Shown: positions 1 to 6,555, counted from the stretch's first letter. The stretch: DNA of 8,010 bases from Galbitalea sp036495225 (GCA_036495225.1 DASXNG010000079.1:1-8010), one strand, 5' to 3'. Translations and numbers: made by a program. Notes: generated by a model from the letters alone, not told the origin.

Positions 1-1921
1 CTCGTGCCGCCCCGGAGAATCCGTGCACGATCGATTTCTTCGCGTCCCCCGTGTGCACGAAGGACTCGCGCATCCCGGAGACCAGGAACACCTCGTAGTC
101 CATCGCCAGGCCGAACAGCACCGCCATCAGGAGGATGGGCAGGAAGCTCAGAATCGGCCCCGGGATCACGCTGAGCGAATCAGCGAACCACCCCCACTGG
201 AAGATCGCGACCACGACGCCGAAGGACGCGAACACCGACAGTAGGAACCCGATCGCGGCCTTGATGGGAACGAACACCGAACGGAACACCATCATCAGCA
301 GCAGGATCGACAGCCCGACGACGATGAGCCCAAATGGGATGAGCGCGTTGTTCAGCCTCGACGAGATATCGATCTGCACCGCGGTTGCACCAGTCACCTG
401 AATCGGTGTGTCGTACTTCGCGTCGATGGTTGGCGACAGCGAACGGATGTTGTTGACGAGCGCTGTTGTTGTCGGAGAGTCCGGCGCGCTCTTCGGAATC
501 ACCTGCAGGATCGCCGTGTCCAAGGTCTGGTTCGGAAGGCCCGGGCTGACGTACTCGACGTCAGGAAGCTTCTGCAGGTCGGATCGAATCGCGCCCAGGT
601 CGGCCTCGATCGACGTCGTCTGCGTGATGTCGACGAGCACGATGAGCGGGCCGTTCCTGCCGGGCCCGAAGCCCTTCTCGATCATGTCGTACGAGGTTCT
701 CGTGATCGAACCGGCCGGTTGGCTCGAGCCATCCGGCAGTGCCAGCTGCAGTGAGAACGCGGGAATTGCGAGCACCCCGAGGACTCCGATGACAGCAATC
801 ACCGGGATGACAGGAGCCTTCATGATGAGGCGAACCCACCGCTCGCCGAGCGGCTTTTTCTTCGCGTTTTCGTCGGCGTTCGCTCGACGGAACGCGCGCG
901 AAGTCGGCTTGGGAATCAGCCGCCGCTTCGCGAGGCCCATGAGAGCGGGAAGCAGCGTCGTCGATGCGCAGATGGCAACGAATACGCCCGCGGCTGCAGC
1001 CACACCCATCGCGCTCAGGAAGGGAATACCCACAACGAGAAGTCCGAGGAGCGCGATAATGACCGTGCCTCCCGCGAAGACCACCGCACTGCCAGCGGTC
1101 GCGACCGCGGTCGCAGCGGATTCCTCGGGTGTCAATCCTCGGGCGAGTTGGTTTCGATGGCGCGACAGGATGAAGAGGCCGTAGTCGATGCCGACGGCAA
1201 GGCCGATCATGAGAGCGAGCAGCGGAGTCGAACTACCGATGATCGTGAACTTGGCCGCCGCGAGAACCCCACCCATAGTGACGCCGATGCCGACGATGGC
1301 GGTGAGGAGCGGCATCCCCGCCGCTAGCAGCGAGCCGAACGCGATGAACAGGACAATGCCTGCGAAGAGCACGCCGAGTCCCTCGGTTGGCGAGACGCCG
1401 AACGTGTTGTTCTGGAAGACGTCACCACCGAAGCCGATCTTCATGCCGGCATCCTTGGCAATCGGTGCCAGGGCCTCGAGGTCTTTGAGTGACGCGGGCT
1501 TCACATCTGACTGCTGGTCCTTGAACTGCACCGCGATGATCGCCGCGGTCTTGTTCGAGGAGACCGCGTCGGACGCATACTTGCCGAAGGGCGAACTCGC
1601 GCTGTCCACCCCTGGGACCTTGCCAGCCTCGGCGACAATCTCATCGATGGCAGCCCGATAGGGCTGGTTGCGGATGTCGGCTCCCTGAGGCACCTCCACG
1701 ACGACCTGGGCCGCGGCACCGGCCGCGGACGGGAACACCGCGGAAAGCTTGTCGATCGCACTCTGCGACTCGGTGCCGGGAATGGCGAACGAGTCGTTGG
1801 TCTTGCCTCCCAGCGCCGCGCCACCCCCGAGGATGCCGATCATGAGAACGAGCCAGACGGCGATCATGCGCCATGGATGACGGTACGAGAACCGGCCGAG
1901 CCGGTACAAAAGGGTGGCCAC
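1..1921 (-). CDS. MMPL-family RND-type membrane exporter, partial (C-terminus outside window)
   Basis: The visible 640 residues match the MMPL family, proton-driven inner-membrane exporters of lipids or hydrophobic compounds. The layout is TM1 (about 19-37), an extracytoplasmic domain (about 40-178), TM2-TM6 (about 180-325), a basic cytoplasmic linker (330-368), TM7 (370-390), a second periplasmic domain, then TM8-TM10. Both family proton-relay motifs are present: GLAVGIDYGLF with D246-Y247 in TM4, and FGLAMDYEVF with D608-Y609 in TM10. The GTG start at 1921 is chosen because an in-frame TAG lies 9 nt upstream and AGGGA sits 6 nt before it. Family members are usually about 700-780 residues, so the last membrane helices and the C-terminus are missing at the left edge. 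The gene follows a TetR regulator by 9 bp, so it is probably co-transcribed with it and repressed by it. Family assignment is firm; the cargo (lipid, drug or siderophore) cannot be read from sequence. Confidence 0.95.
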   Translation of the reverse strand, partial: MATLLYRLGRFSYRHPWRMIAVWLVLMIGILGGGAALGGKTNDSFAIPGTESQSAIDKLSAVFPSAAGAAAQVVVEVPQGADIRNQPYRAAIDEIVAEAGKVPGVDSASSPFGKYASDAVSSNKTAAIIAVQFKDQQSDVKPASLKDLEALAPIAKDAGMKIGFGGDVFQNNTFGVSPTEGLGVLFAGIVLFIAFGSLLAAGMPLLTAIVGIGVTMGGVLAAAKFTIIGSSTPLLALMIGLAVGIDYGLFILSRHRNQLARGLTPEESAATAVATAGSAVVFAGGTVIIALLGLLVVGIPFLSAMGVAAAAGVFVAICASTTLLPALMGLAKRRLIPKPTSRAFRRANADENAKKKPLGERWVRLIMKAPVIPVIAVIGVLGVLAIPAFSLQLALPDGSSQPAGSITRTSYDMIEKGFGPGRNGPLIVLVDITQTTSIEADLGAIRSDLQKLPDVEYVSPGLPNQTLDTAILQVIPKSAPDSPTTTALVNNIRSLSPTIDAKYDTPIQVTGATAVQIDISSRLNNALIPFGLIVVGLSILLLMMVFRSVFVPIKAAIGFLLSVFASFGVVVAIFQWGWFADSLSVIPGPILSFLPILLMAVLFGLAMDYEVFLVSGMRESFVHTGDAKKSIVHGFSGAAR

Positions 1922-1927
1922 GAAACT

Positions 1928-1932
1928 TCCCT
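1928..1932 (-). promoter_or_regulatory. Shine-Dalgarno site of the MMPL gene
   Basis: AGGGA lies 6 nt before the GTG start at 1921. It overlaps the TAG stop of the upstream TetR gene (1931-1933), which suggests coupled translation of repressor and exporter. Confidence 0.6.
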
Positions 1933-2521
1933 AGCGAGCTGGTGTGTGCGTTTGTTGAACTGAGACTGGCGCGAGCAGTTCGCTCACGATCGTCACGAGG
2001 GCGGCCCTGACCTCGTCTGATTCGGATTCCTCGAACGGTCCCTCGGCCAGTGAGGGGTCTTGCTTTGCGGACAGAACGTATGCGGCGCCACCGAGCGCGA
2101 CACCGAAACGCAGGTGGTCCTCGACGCTGCTCACCGCCGACGAGAAGAACGTCGCCAGCGTCGCCACCAGTGCATTGGCTCGATCGACGACGGGAACGTC
2201 TTCGAGTCCTGGGCCCTGACTGATGAACATGTGAACCTCGAGCCGGCGCTCAAGGAGAAAATCGACGAACTGCTCGATAAACGCGCGGCGAGCTTTCGGC
2301 TCGGCCAGCGACTCATCGATCGAACCGAGGATGACCGCCATCTGATCGATTGCCGGACCGATCGCTGCCTCGAGAAGCGCCTCCTTCGAGTCGAAGTGGT
2401 ACAACACATTCGACTTCGACACCCCGGCGATTTCCGCGATGCGCTGGAGCGAGGTGCCGGCGTAACCGGCAACCGCGAACTCTTTCAGTGCGATGTCGCG
2501 GAGGTCGTCACGAGTAGACAT
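1931..2521 (-). CDS. TetR/AcrR-family transcriptional repressor of the MMPL exporter
   Basis: The 196-residue protein has the usual TetR length. Its N-terminal DNA-binding domain (about 1-50) contains the helix-turn-helix SLQRIAEIAGVSKSNVLYHF at 24-43, including the hallmark GVSKSNVLYHF recognition helix and turn, followed by DSKEALLEAA. The helical C-terminal part (about 55-190) is the variable ligand-binding and dimer domain. The ATG at 2521 lies just downstream of two palindromes of the kind TetR dimers bind, and the MMPL gene starts 9 bp after the stop. I infer autorepression together with repression of the exporter, relieved by an export substrate. The ligand is unknown. No clear Shine-Dalgarno is visible before the ATG. 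Confidence 0.93.
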   Translation of the reverse strand: MSTRDDLRDIALKEFAVAGYAGTSLQRIAEIAGVSKSNVLYHFDSKEALLEAAIGPAIDQMAVILGSIDESLAEPKARRAFIEQFVDFLLERRLEVHMFISQGPGLEDVPVVDRANALVATLATFFSSAVSSVEDHLRFGVALGGAAYVLSAKQDPSLAEGPFEESESDEVRAALVTIVSELLAPVSVQQTHTPAR

Positions 2522-2534
2522 GCAGCCAAGGTAG

Positions 2535-2550
2535 CTGACCGATCGGTCAG
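2535..2550. promoter_or_regulatory. TetR operator O1, perfect 16-bp palindrome
   Basis: CTGACCGATCGGTCAG is a perfect dyad ending 14 bp upstream of the TetR start codon. The symmetry, length and position are those of a TetR-family operator. Binding is inferred. Confidence 0.75.
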
Positions 2551-2553
2551 AGG

Positions 2554-2569
2554 CTGTCCGATCGGTCAG
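2554..2569. promoter_or_regulatory. TetR operator O2, 16-bp near-palindrome
   Basis: CTGTCCGATCGGTCAG is identical to O1 except for one base (T for A at position 4). Its centre is 19 bp from that of O1, just under two helical turns, so two dimers could occupy roughly the same face. It also lies in the TetR promoter region. Confidence 0.72.
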
Positions 2570-2611
2570 TTTGCCAGCTAGCTACCAGCCCTTTCGCAGG
2601 TTGGAGAAACG

Positions 2612-2634
2612 TTGCGGACCGATTTACCCCGCAA
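2612..2634 (-). terminator. Weak hairpin just downstream of the permease gene
   Basis: TTGCGG (2612-2617) pairs with CCGCAA (2629-2634) across an 11-nt loop, 12 bp beyond the permease stop. The stem is only 6 bp and no T-run follows, so termination between the permease and TetR genes is only a possibility. Confidence 0.2.
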
Positions 2635-2645
2635 TGAGAGGTGCG

Positions 2646-3800
2646 TCAGCCCCAGAACGCCAAAGCGAGCACGGCAAGACCGACGGTCAGCGGCGCCACA
2701 ACCAGACCTGCCAACGCGAACCGCCCCCATGAGACGGTGACGCCGAGCGAAGCGAGGCGATCGTGCCACAGCAGCGTGGCCAGGGATGCCCACGGCGTGA
2801 TGAGCGAGCCGGCATTAACGCCGATGAGGAGAGCCGCTAGCCGGAGCGGTGAACCCGCGGTCGGCTCCAACGCGAGGTACGCCGGGAGGTTGTTGACGAG
2901 ATTCGCCGACGCGGCACCAACGCCTGCGATCCTCTCCAGCGAGCCGACGTCGTCACCATGGCCGACGATCGCTTCCAGAAGAACGCCAAGTCCCCACCCC
3001 CGCGCAACCTCCACCACGAGGAAGAGTCCACTGGCGAAGAGAACAAGCTGCCAGGGGATGAGCGAAAATTTCAGGACCGCACGATTTCGCGCCAGGAATC
3101 CGATCGCGAGGGTGACCGCACCCGCGAGCGCGGGTATCCAGACCGGGATGCCGGACACGAGAGCCGGAACGGTGATTGTCACCACGACCGCCGCAAGCAC
3201 AAAGAGCACCCGGTCTTCTGGTGGCGTGCGATCGGCGTGATCGAATCGAACGAGAAGCTCCCTGCGGTACAGAACGAACAGCGCCACGCACGGGACGACG
3301 ATGGCGACCAGTGCCGGAACAGCCATGAGGCTGGCGAAGTAGAGCGGCGATTCATTCGGGAGCTTGTCGGCGGCCAGCAGATTCGTGAGGTTCGAGACGG
3401 GGAGGAGCAGCGATGCACAGTTGGCCAACCACACCGTCGTCAGAGCGAACGGCATGGGTCGAAGCCCAACATGGCGAGCGACCGCGATGACCACCGGGGT
3501 GAGCAGCACCGCAGTGGTGTCGAGTGAGAGAAAGATCGTGCTCACCGCCGCGAGCGTGACTACGAGCAGCCAAAGCAGCCAGGCTCGTCGCAACCCCCAG
3601 CGCGCAAGTTGCTCGGCGATGAAACGGAACAGTCCAGCCGTTGCGGCGAGCTCCGCGAGAACGGTGATCGCGACGACGAAGAGCAGTATCGGCCAGACAC
3701 GATCGGCGATGCCAATCGCGTCCGAAATCGGGATGACCCCGAACGCGACAGCGACCAATCCAATGGCGAGCAGCACTGCACCAATGAGTCCGACCCGCAC
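2646..3800 (-). CDS. ArsB/NhaD-superfamily (SLC13-like) ion permease
   Basis: A polytopic membrane protein of about 384 residues with some 10-11 hydrophobic segments. The first half has SLDTTAVLLTP (92-102) and the half-helix-like SNLTN (136-140). The second half repeats the pattern with NLVNNLPAY (300-308) and GVNAGSLITPWASLATLLW (327-345). The last resembles the conserved C-terminal GSLATLLW segment of ArsB-type arsenite and related anion transporters. The substrate is not certain: no arsR, arsC or arsA lies nearby, and arsenite, other oxyanions or sodium/proton exchange remain possible. I chose GTG at 3800. The frame extends to an ATG at 3839, but those 13 extra residues (Cys/His-containing, hydrophilic) would overlap the start and -10 box of the divergent gene at 3833. 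The TetR-MMPL unit follows on the same strand after 124 bp with its own operators, so it is probably regulated separately. Confidence 0.85.
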   Translation of the reverse strand: MRVGLIGAVLLAIGLVAVAFGVIPISDAIGIADRVWPILLFVVAITVLAELAATAGLFRFIAEQLARWGLRRAWLLWLLVVTLAAVSTIFLSLDTTAVLLTPVVIAVARHVGLRPMPFALTTVWLANCASLLLPVSNLTNLLAADKLPNESPLYFASLMAVPALVAIVVPCVALFVLYRRELLVRFDHADRTPPEDRVLFVLAAVVVTITVPALVSGIPVWIPALAGAVTLAIGFLARNRAVLKFSLIPWQLVLFASGLFLVVEVARGWGLGVLLEAIVGHGDDVGSLERIAGVGAASANLVNNLPAYLALEPTAGSPLRLAALLIGVNAGSLITPWASLATLLWHDRLASLGVTVSWGRFALAGLVVAPLTVGLAVLALAFWG

Positions 3801-3820
3801 CAGTCCACTATGGCAGTGCT

Positions 3821-3826
3821 TACAAT
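3821..3826 (+). promoter_or_regulatory. -10 box of the YdeI-like gene, leaderless start
   Basis: TACAAT differs from the TATAAT consensus at one base and ends 6 nt before the ATG at 3833. Transcription would therefore begin at or next to the start codon. No Shine-Dalgarno is present (TCCGGGT precedes the ATG), and no good -35 is visible. Confidence 0.5.
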
Positions 3827-3832
3827 CCGGGT

Positions 3833-4297
3833 ATGGCAATCGAATTCTGGGGTCTGCTCAAACAGGCGGAAGGGATGTCGGCGACCGGCATCCCCGTCCC
3901 CGACTCCGTCTCGGCCGAACTAGGCGGAGCGAAGAACGCCGCGGTCACGGTGAACGTGCGTAAATCCGGGTCTGCGTCGGACTGGTTCACCTACAAGACC
4001 TCGATCGGGTCGCGCAACGGCGAATATCTGTTGCCATTCAGCGGAGCGAACCGGTCTGCTTCAGGCCTCGCAGCAGGGGATCCGCTCGAAGTGCAACTCG
4101 AACTGGACACGACTCCGCGCGAGATTGTGCTGCCGGAAGACCTCTCGTCGGCGCTGATCGCCGCGGGGGCGCTGGATGCTTTCCTCGCGTTGTCGTACTC
4201 GAAACAGCGAGCCGTGGTCGAACCGATCGAAGCGGCCAAAGCGGTCGACACCCGCCAGCGCAGAGTGGCGAAGGCCGTGGCCGACCTTCAGCGGTAG
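3833..4297 (+). CDS. DUF1905 / YdeI-OmpD-associated-like protein
   Basis: A 154-residue soluble protein. Residues about 1-92 look like a DUF1905 beta-barrel domain, with TGIPVP (18-23), RNGEYLLPFSGANR (61-74) and GLAAGDPLEVQLELD (78-92). The PRE-IVLPEDL segment and the C-terminal helical part (about 100-152, with FLALSYSKQR and DTRQRRVAKAVADL) match the YdeI/OmpD-associated 'bacteriocin-protection' family, whose signature is the TRxRRxxKxV motif. The biochemical role of this family is poorly defined: E. coli YdeI is linked to stress or antimicrobial peptide resistance, and I do not extend that here. The ATG at 3833 follows a -10 box by 6 nt, so the transcript is probably leaderless. The gene diverges from the permease and is followed by two small membrane-protein genes on the same strand. 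Confidence 0.88.
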   Translation: MAIEFWGLLKQAEGMSATGIPVPDSVSAELGGAKNAAVTVNVRKSGSASDWFTYKTSIGSRNGEYLLPFSGANRSASGLAAGDPLEVQLELDTTPREIVLPEDLSSALIAAGALDAFLALSYSKQRAVVEPIEAAKAVDTRQRRVAKAVADLQR

Positions 4298-4343
4298 CTC
4301 GCGCAGCGGCGGGGCGCCGGGTAGCGTGGCATCAGAGCGACCG

Positions 4344-4349
4344 AAGGAG
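4344..4349 (+). promoter_or_regulatory. Strong Shine-Dalgarno AAGGAG deciding a GTG start
   Basis: AAGGAG lies 5 nt before the GTG at 4355. It supports both that start and the reality of the 63-residue gene. Confidence 0.75.
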
Positions 4350-4354
4350 CAAGA

Positions 4355-4546
4355 GTGCGTAAGTATCTGTTCAGCGGCAGCGTCTTGAGCGCGGCATTCG
4401 GCATTGTCGGCGTTCTGAGGAACACTCAGCGCGGTCCTCGAGACTGGCGAACCGTCCTCCTCTGGGTCGCGTGGGGGGCAACCTTGGCCGCCGCGATCGG
4501 GACTGTGGCAATCGACGCCAAGCAGGCCGAACTCGAGGAAGACTGA
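4355..4546 (+). CDS. Small two-helix membrane protein, function unknown
   Basis: A 63-residue protein with GTG start and a strong AAGGAG site. It has two hydrophobic segments (about 4-21 and 33-53) joined by a basic loop (RNTQRGPRDWR, 22-32), and a short charged tail with an acidic end (DAKQAELEED, 54-63). The basic loop would favour a cytoplasmic loop, with the ends outside, by the positive-inside rule. I do not recognise a family. The next gene starts 1 nt after its stop, so the two are very likely translated together. It lies 57 nt downstream of the YdeI-like gene. Clear initiation signals and tight coupling argue for a real gene. Confidence 0.7.
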   Translation: MRKYLFSGSVLSAAFGIVGVLRNTQRGPRDWRTVLLWVAWGATLAAAIGTVAIDAKQAELEED

Positions 4547-4547
4547 C

Positions 4548-4967
4548 ATGCCGCGCCCATACATTCCCGGCGGCTACGGCTTCTTCGGAACGATCTTCGT
4601 CGACGTTCTGGCCGGGCTGGTGTTCATCATCGGCTTCCTCATCGTCGCCGGACTCATCGCCGTCCTCGTTCGGTTCCTGCTGGTCGCGACCAAGGCCGCG
4701 CAGCTCTACCTCGACAACAACTCGACCCCGAAGGACGCCACCACGACCCCGGCCGAGCCGGTAGCGGTCGTGCCAGCACCGCCCCCGCCAGCCGCACCGC
4801 CTGTTCCAGCCGCACCGCCTGCTCCAGCCGCGTCACCTGCCCCCGCTGTGCCCTCCGCTCCAGCGGCGTCGACCACGCCAACCGCCGCCGCGCCAGCAGA
4901 CACTATGCCGACGGTGCCGGTCGCGACTTCCCCGTTGCCGAAGTCGCGACCTTCGAAGAAGAACTAG
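4548..4967 (+). CDS. Membrane-anchored protein with Pro/Ala-rich tail, function unknown
   Basis: A 139-residue protein. A short N-terminus (MPRPYIPGGYGFFG) leads into a long hydrophobic stretch (about 12-47, enough for one long or two closely packed membrane helices). The rest, about 58-139, is a low-complexity Pro/Ala/Thr tail ending in basic PKSRPSKKN. Such tails often cross or touch the cell wall, or act as flexible spacers, but the topology is not fixed by the sequence. Three 18-bp tandem units encode residues 81-98 (PAAPPV, PAAPPA, PAASPA). The ATG at 4548 is 1 nt after the preceding stop, and GAGGAAG a few bases upstream, in the end of that gene, can act as its ribosome site. The stop at 4967 faces the FadR stop at 4979. 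No family recognised. Confidence 0.72.
   Translation: MPRPYIPGGYGFFGTIFVDVLAGLVFIIGFLIVAGLIAVLVRFLLVATKAAQLYLDNNSTPKDATTTPAEPVAVVPAPPPPAAPPVPAAPPAPAASPAPAVPSAPAASTTPTAAAPADTMPTVPVATSPLPKSRPSKKN
4788..4841 (+). repeat. Three 18-bp tandem units in the Pro/Ala-rich tail
   Basis: CCAGCCGCACCGCCTGTT at 4788-4805, with one change (T to C) at 4806-4823 and a more diverged unit at 4824-4841. The repeat keeps frame (six codons), so unit gain or loss would change tail length without a frameshift. Confidence 0.8.
4919..4951. terminator. Perfect 12-bp inverted repeat at the convergent gene junction
   Basis: GGTCGCGACTTC (4919-4930) pairs perfectly with GAAGTCGCGACC (4940-4951) around a 9-nt loop. It lies inside the last 16 codons of the plus-strand gene (encoding VATSPLPKSRP) and 28 nt beyond the FadR stop on the minus strand. 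The GC-rich stem is symmetric, so it could stop transcription from both sides. No T-run follows on either strand, so it would be a U-less or pausing hairpin. The structure is certain; the terminator role is inferred. Confidence 0.5.
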
Positions 4968-4978
4968 ACCCGAAGGCG

Positions 4979-5770
4979 CTAAGCCAGGAACGCTCGAAGG
5001 AGCGCGGCTGACCCTTCGAGATGTTCGCGCATGCCGGCGGCAGCCGCATCCGGGTCGCCCGTGAGAATCGCGACGACGATTGCCTCGTGCTGTTGGTTTG
5101 AATGGGCGACGTTCATAGACAGCAGCGGAATGCGATCGAGCAGTTCGTTGACTCGTGTGCGATTGTCGGCGAGCAGCGACACCAACGACGGCACACCAAC
5201 GAGTTCGCCAATGGTGAGGTGCAGCCGAGAGTCGAGTCGTCGATAGTCAGCTGGCTCGGAGCTTGCGACCTCGCGGAGCCTCGTCCACAGCATGTCGCGA
5301 TCGACCGCGCTGAGAGTCCGCGTGGCAGCCGCCCGTGCGGCGCCAAGCTCGAGAATCTCCCGCAGACCGAGCACGTCCTCGACTTCGGCTGCGTCGATCG
5401 GACCGGCCGCGCCTCGCGGCATGGGGAGCGGGTCGGTGACGAATGTCCCGCCGTACCTGCCACGCTTGCTCAGCAGGTATCCGGCGTCTGCCAACTCCCT
5501 GATCGCCTCGCGGACCGTGTCGCGGCTGACCGAGAACCTCGTCGCGAGATCACGCTCCGGCGGCAAGGCCTCCCCGGGCGCGACGATTCCCAGTCGAATG
5601 GTTTGCAGCAGTCGGGCGACCGTGTCCTCAAAGGCATTGCCATTGCGGACGGGTCTAAACAGCGCATCAGAAATGACGCTCTGGTACGCCGCGGAGCCGG
5701 CCCCTGAACCCGCGACGGTCCCTGAGCCCGCGCCGGTCCCTGAGTCAGTCGAAGGGCCGTCACCATTCAT
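4979..5770 (-). CDS. FadR/GntR-family regulator with FCD ligand domain
   Basis: A 263-residue regulator. The winged helix-turn-helix spans about 46-112, with LPPERDLATRFSVSRDTVRE (69-88) and a wing ending GRYGGTFV. The FCD all-helical domain (about 130-260) has the full metal-ligand set of the family: D180 and H184 (DSRLH), H228 (NQQHEA) and H250 (REHLE), so it probably binds a metal plus a small carboxylate effector. The ATG at 5770 overlaps the SDR stop as ATGA, and no other convincing start exists before the DNA-binding domain. The first 30 residues are a Gly/Ser/Thr/Ala low-complexity extension (period six: DSGTGA, GSGTVA, GSGAGS) not expected in this family, encoded by an 18-bp tandem repeat and a dispersed repeat. 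It is probably the local repressor of the ALDH-SDR operon, responding to a pathway intermediate. Its operator is not visible and may lie beyond the right edge. Confidence 0.92.
   Translation of the reverse strand: MNGDGPSTDSGTGAGSGTVAGSGAGSAAYQSVISDALFRPVRNGNAFEDTVARLLQTIRLGIVAPGEALPPERDLATRFSVSRDTVREAIRELADAGYLLSKRGRYGGTFVTDPLPMPRGAAGPIDAAEVEDVLGLREILELGAARAAATRTLSAVDRDMLWTRLREVASSEPADYRRLDSRLHLTIGELVGVPSLVSLLADNRTRVNELLDRIPLLSMNVAHSNQQHEAIVVAILTGDPDAAAAGMREHLEGSAALLRAFLA
5697..5756. repeat. 18-bp tandem repeat plus dispersed-repeat copy in the FadR 5' coding region
   Basis: Three 18-bp units lie at 5697-5714, 5715-5732 and 5733-5750, sharing the core CCCTGA-CC. The stretch 5733-5756 also matches the repeat between SDR and ALDH (19 of 24 positions, opposite orientation). 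It encodes the low-complexity FadR N-terminus. Confidence 0.7.
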
Positions 5771-6555
5771 AGCGGTGTGACATACGCGGAACTGATCCCT
5801 CCGTCGACCAGGAAGGTCGAGGCTGTGATGAAGCTTGCATCGTCACTTGCGAGAAACGCGACCGCTGCTGCGAGTTCTTCCGGCTCCGCAAATCGTCCCG
5901 TTGGGATGTGCACCAGACGACGCTGCGCGCGCTCGGGGTCTTTGGCGAAGAGCTCCTGAAGCAGGGGTGTGTTTACCGGCCCGGGGCACAACGCGTTCAC
6001 GCGGATTCCCTGCCGGGCAAACTGCACGCCCAACTCCTTGGTCATCGCGAGCACGCCGCCCTTGGAGGCCGTGTACGAAATCTGGCTGGTTGCAGACCCG
6101 AGCACCGCGACAAATGACGCGGTGTTGATGATCGATCCGCTCTGCTGTTTGACCATGTGCCGCAGGGCCGCGCGCGAGCAGAGGTACACCGATTTGAGGT
6201 TCACGTCCTGCACGCGTTGCCATGCCGGCAGCTCCGTCGTCTCGATCGAGTCGTCATCCGGCGGCGAGATGCCCGCGTTGTTGAACGCGATGTCGACTGA
6301 ACCAAACTTCTCCGCAGCGGTGTCGAACAGGTTGTTGACCTGCTCCTCGTCAGTGACATCCACCTGTACGAAGAGTCCGTCGACCAGCGCGGCAGCGGCC
6401 TGCCCCGTTTCGGCGTTGAAGTCCCCGATGACCACGGTCGCGCCCTCAGCCGCGAAGCGCTTGGCCGTCGCGAGTCCGATCCCGCTCGCGCCGCCCGTGA
6501 TGACAGCGACCTTGCCCTTGAGGCGCTGGGTGAGGTCGATCGGTGTGATTGGCAT
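5767..6555 (-). CDS. SDR-family NAD(P)-dependent oxidoreductase (FabG-like)
   Basis: A classical short-chain dehydrogenase of 262 residues. It has the cofactor motif TGGASGIG (20-27), an acidic residue after the second strand (D45 in GDFN, favouring NAD over NADP), VDVTD (65-69), NNAG (92-95) and N119. The catalytic residues are S147, Y161 and K165 (YTASK), followed by the PGPVNTPL loop (191-198) and a C-terminal FLVDGGIS. Annotation pipelines would often call it 3-oxoacyl-ACP reductase, but beside an aldehyde dehydrogenase and a FadR regulator a catabolic alcohol or hydroxyacid dehydrogenase is more likely. I chose ATG at 6555, with GGGA about 7 nt before it; a TTG at 6567 would add four residues. 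The gene follows ALDH after 54 bp containing a dispersed repeat, and its TGA overlaps the FadR ATG. Confidence 0.93.
   Translation of the reverse strand: MPITPIDLTQRLKGKVAVITGGASGIGLATAKRFAAEGATVVIGDFNAETGQAAAALVDGLFVQVDVTDEEQVNNLFDTAAEKFGSVDIAFNNAGISPPDDDSIETTELPAWQRVQDVNLKSVYLCSRAALRHMVKQQSGSIINTASFVAVLGSATSQISYTASKGGVLAMTKELGVQFARQGIRVNALCPGPVNTPLLQELFAKDPERAQRRLVHIPTGRFAEPEELAAAVAFLASDDASFITASTFLVDGGISSAYVTPL

Noticed and set aside
135..1661. Long plus-strand open frames at 135-401, 408-1184 and 1188-1661
   Set aside because: They lie antisense to the MMPL gene, whose minus-strand translation shows clear family motifs and membrane helices. Their Ser/Arg/Pro/Thr-rich products match nothing and reflect third-position GC bias.
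2646..3800. Naming the permease arsB as part of an arsenic resistance operon
   Set aside because: The conserved segments fit the superfamily, but no arsenic regulator or reductase is adjacent and the protein is shorter than typical ArsB (about 430 residues). The substrate is left open.
3801..3839. Permease start at the ATG at 3839
   Set aside because: It would overlap the divergent ATG and its -10 box, and adds a short Cys/His-containing hydrophilic stretch before the first membrane helix. The GTG at 3800 gives a typical N-terminus, though this is not proven.
4061..4564. Minus-strand open frame of 167 codons across the YdeI-like and small membrane genes
   Set aside because: It is antisense to genes with recognisable domains or ribosome sites, and its product shows no domain or plausible composition.
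4788..4841. Possible CRISPR-like or regulatory repeat array
   Set aside because: The units are contiguous, in frame and code for Pro/Ala hexapeptides. There are no spacers.
4355..4967. The small gene pair as a toxin-antitoxin module
   Set aside because: Both products are membrane proteins, neither resembles a known toxin or DNA-binding antitoxin, and the long Pro/Ala tail does not fit.
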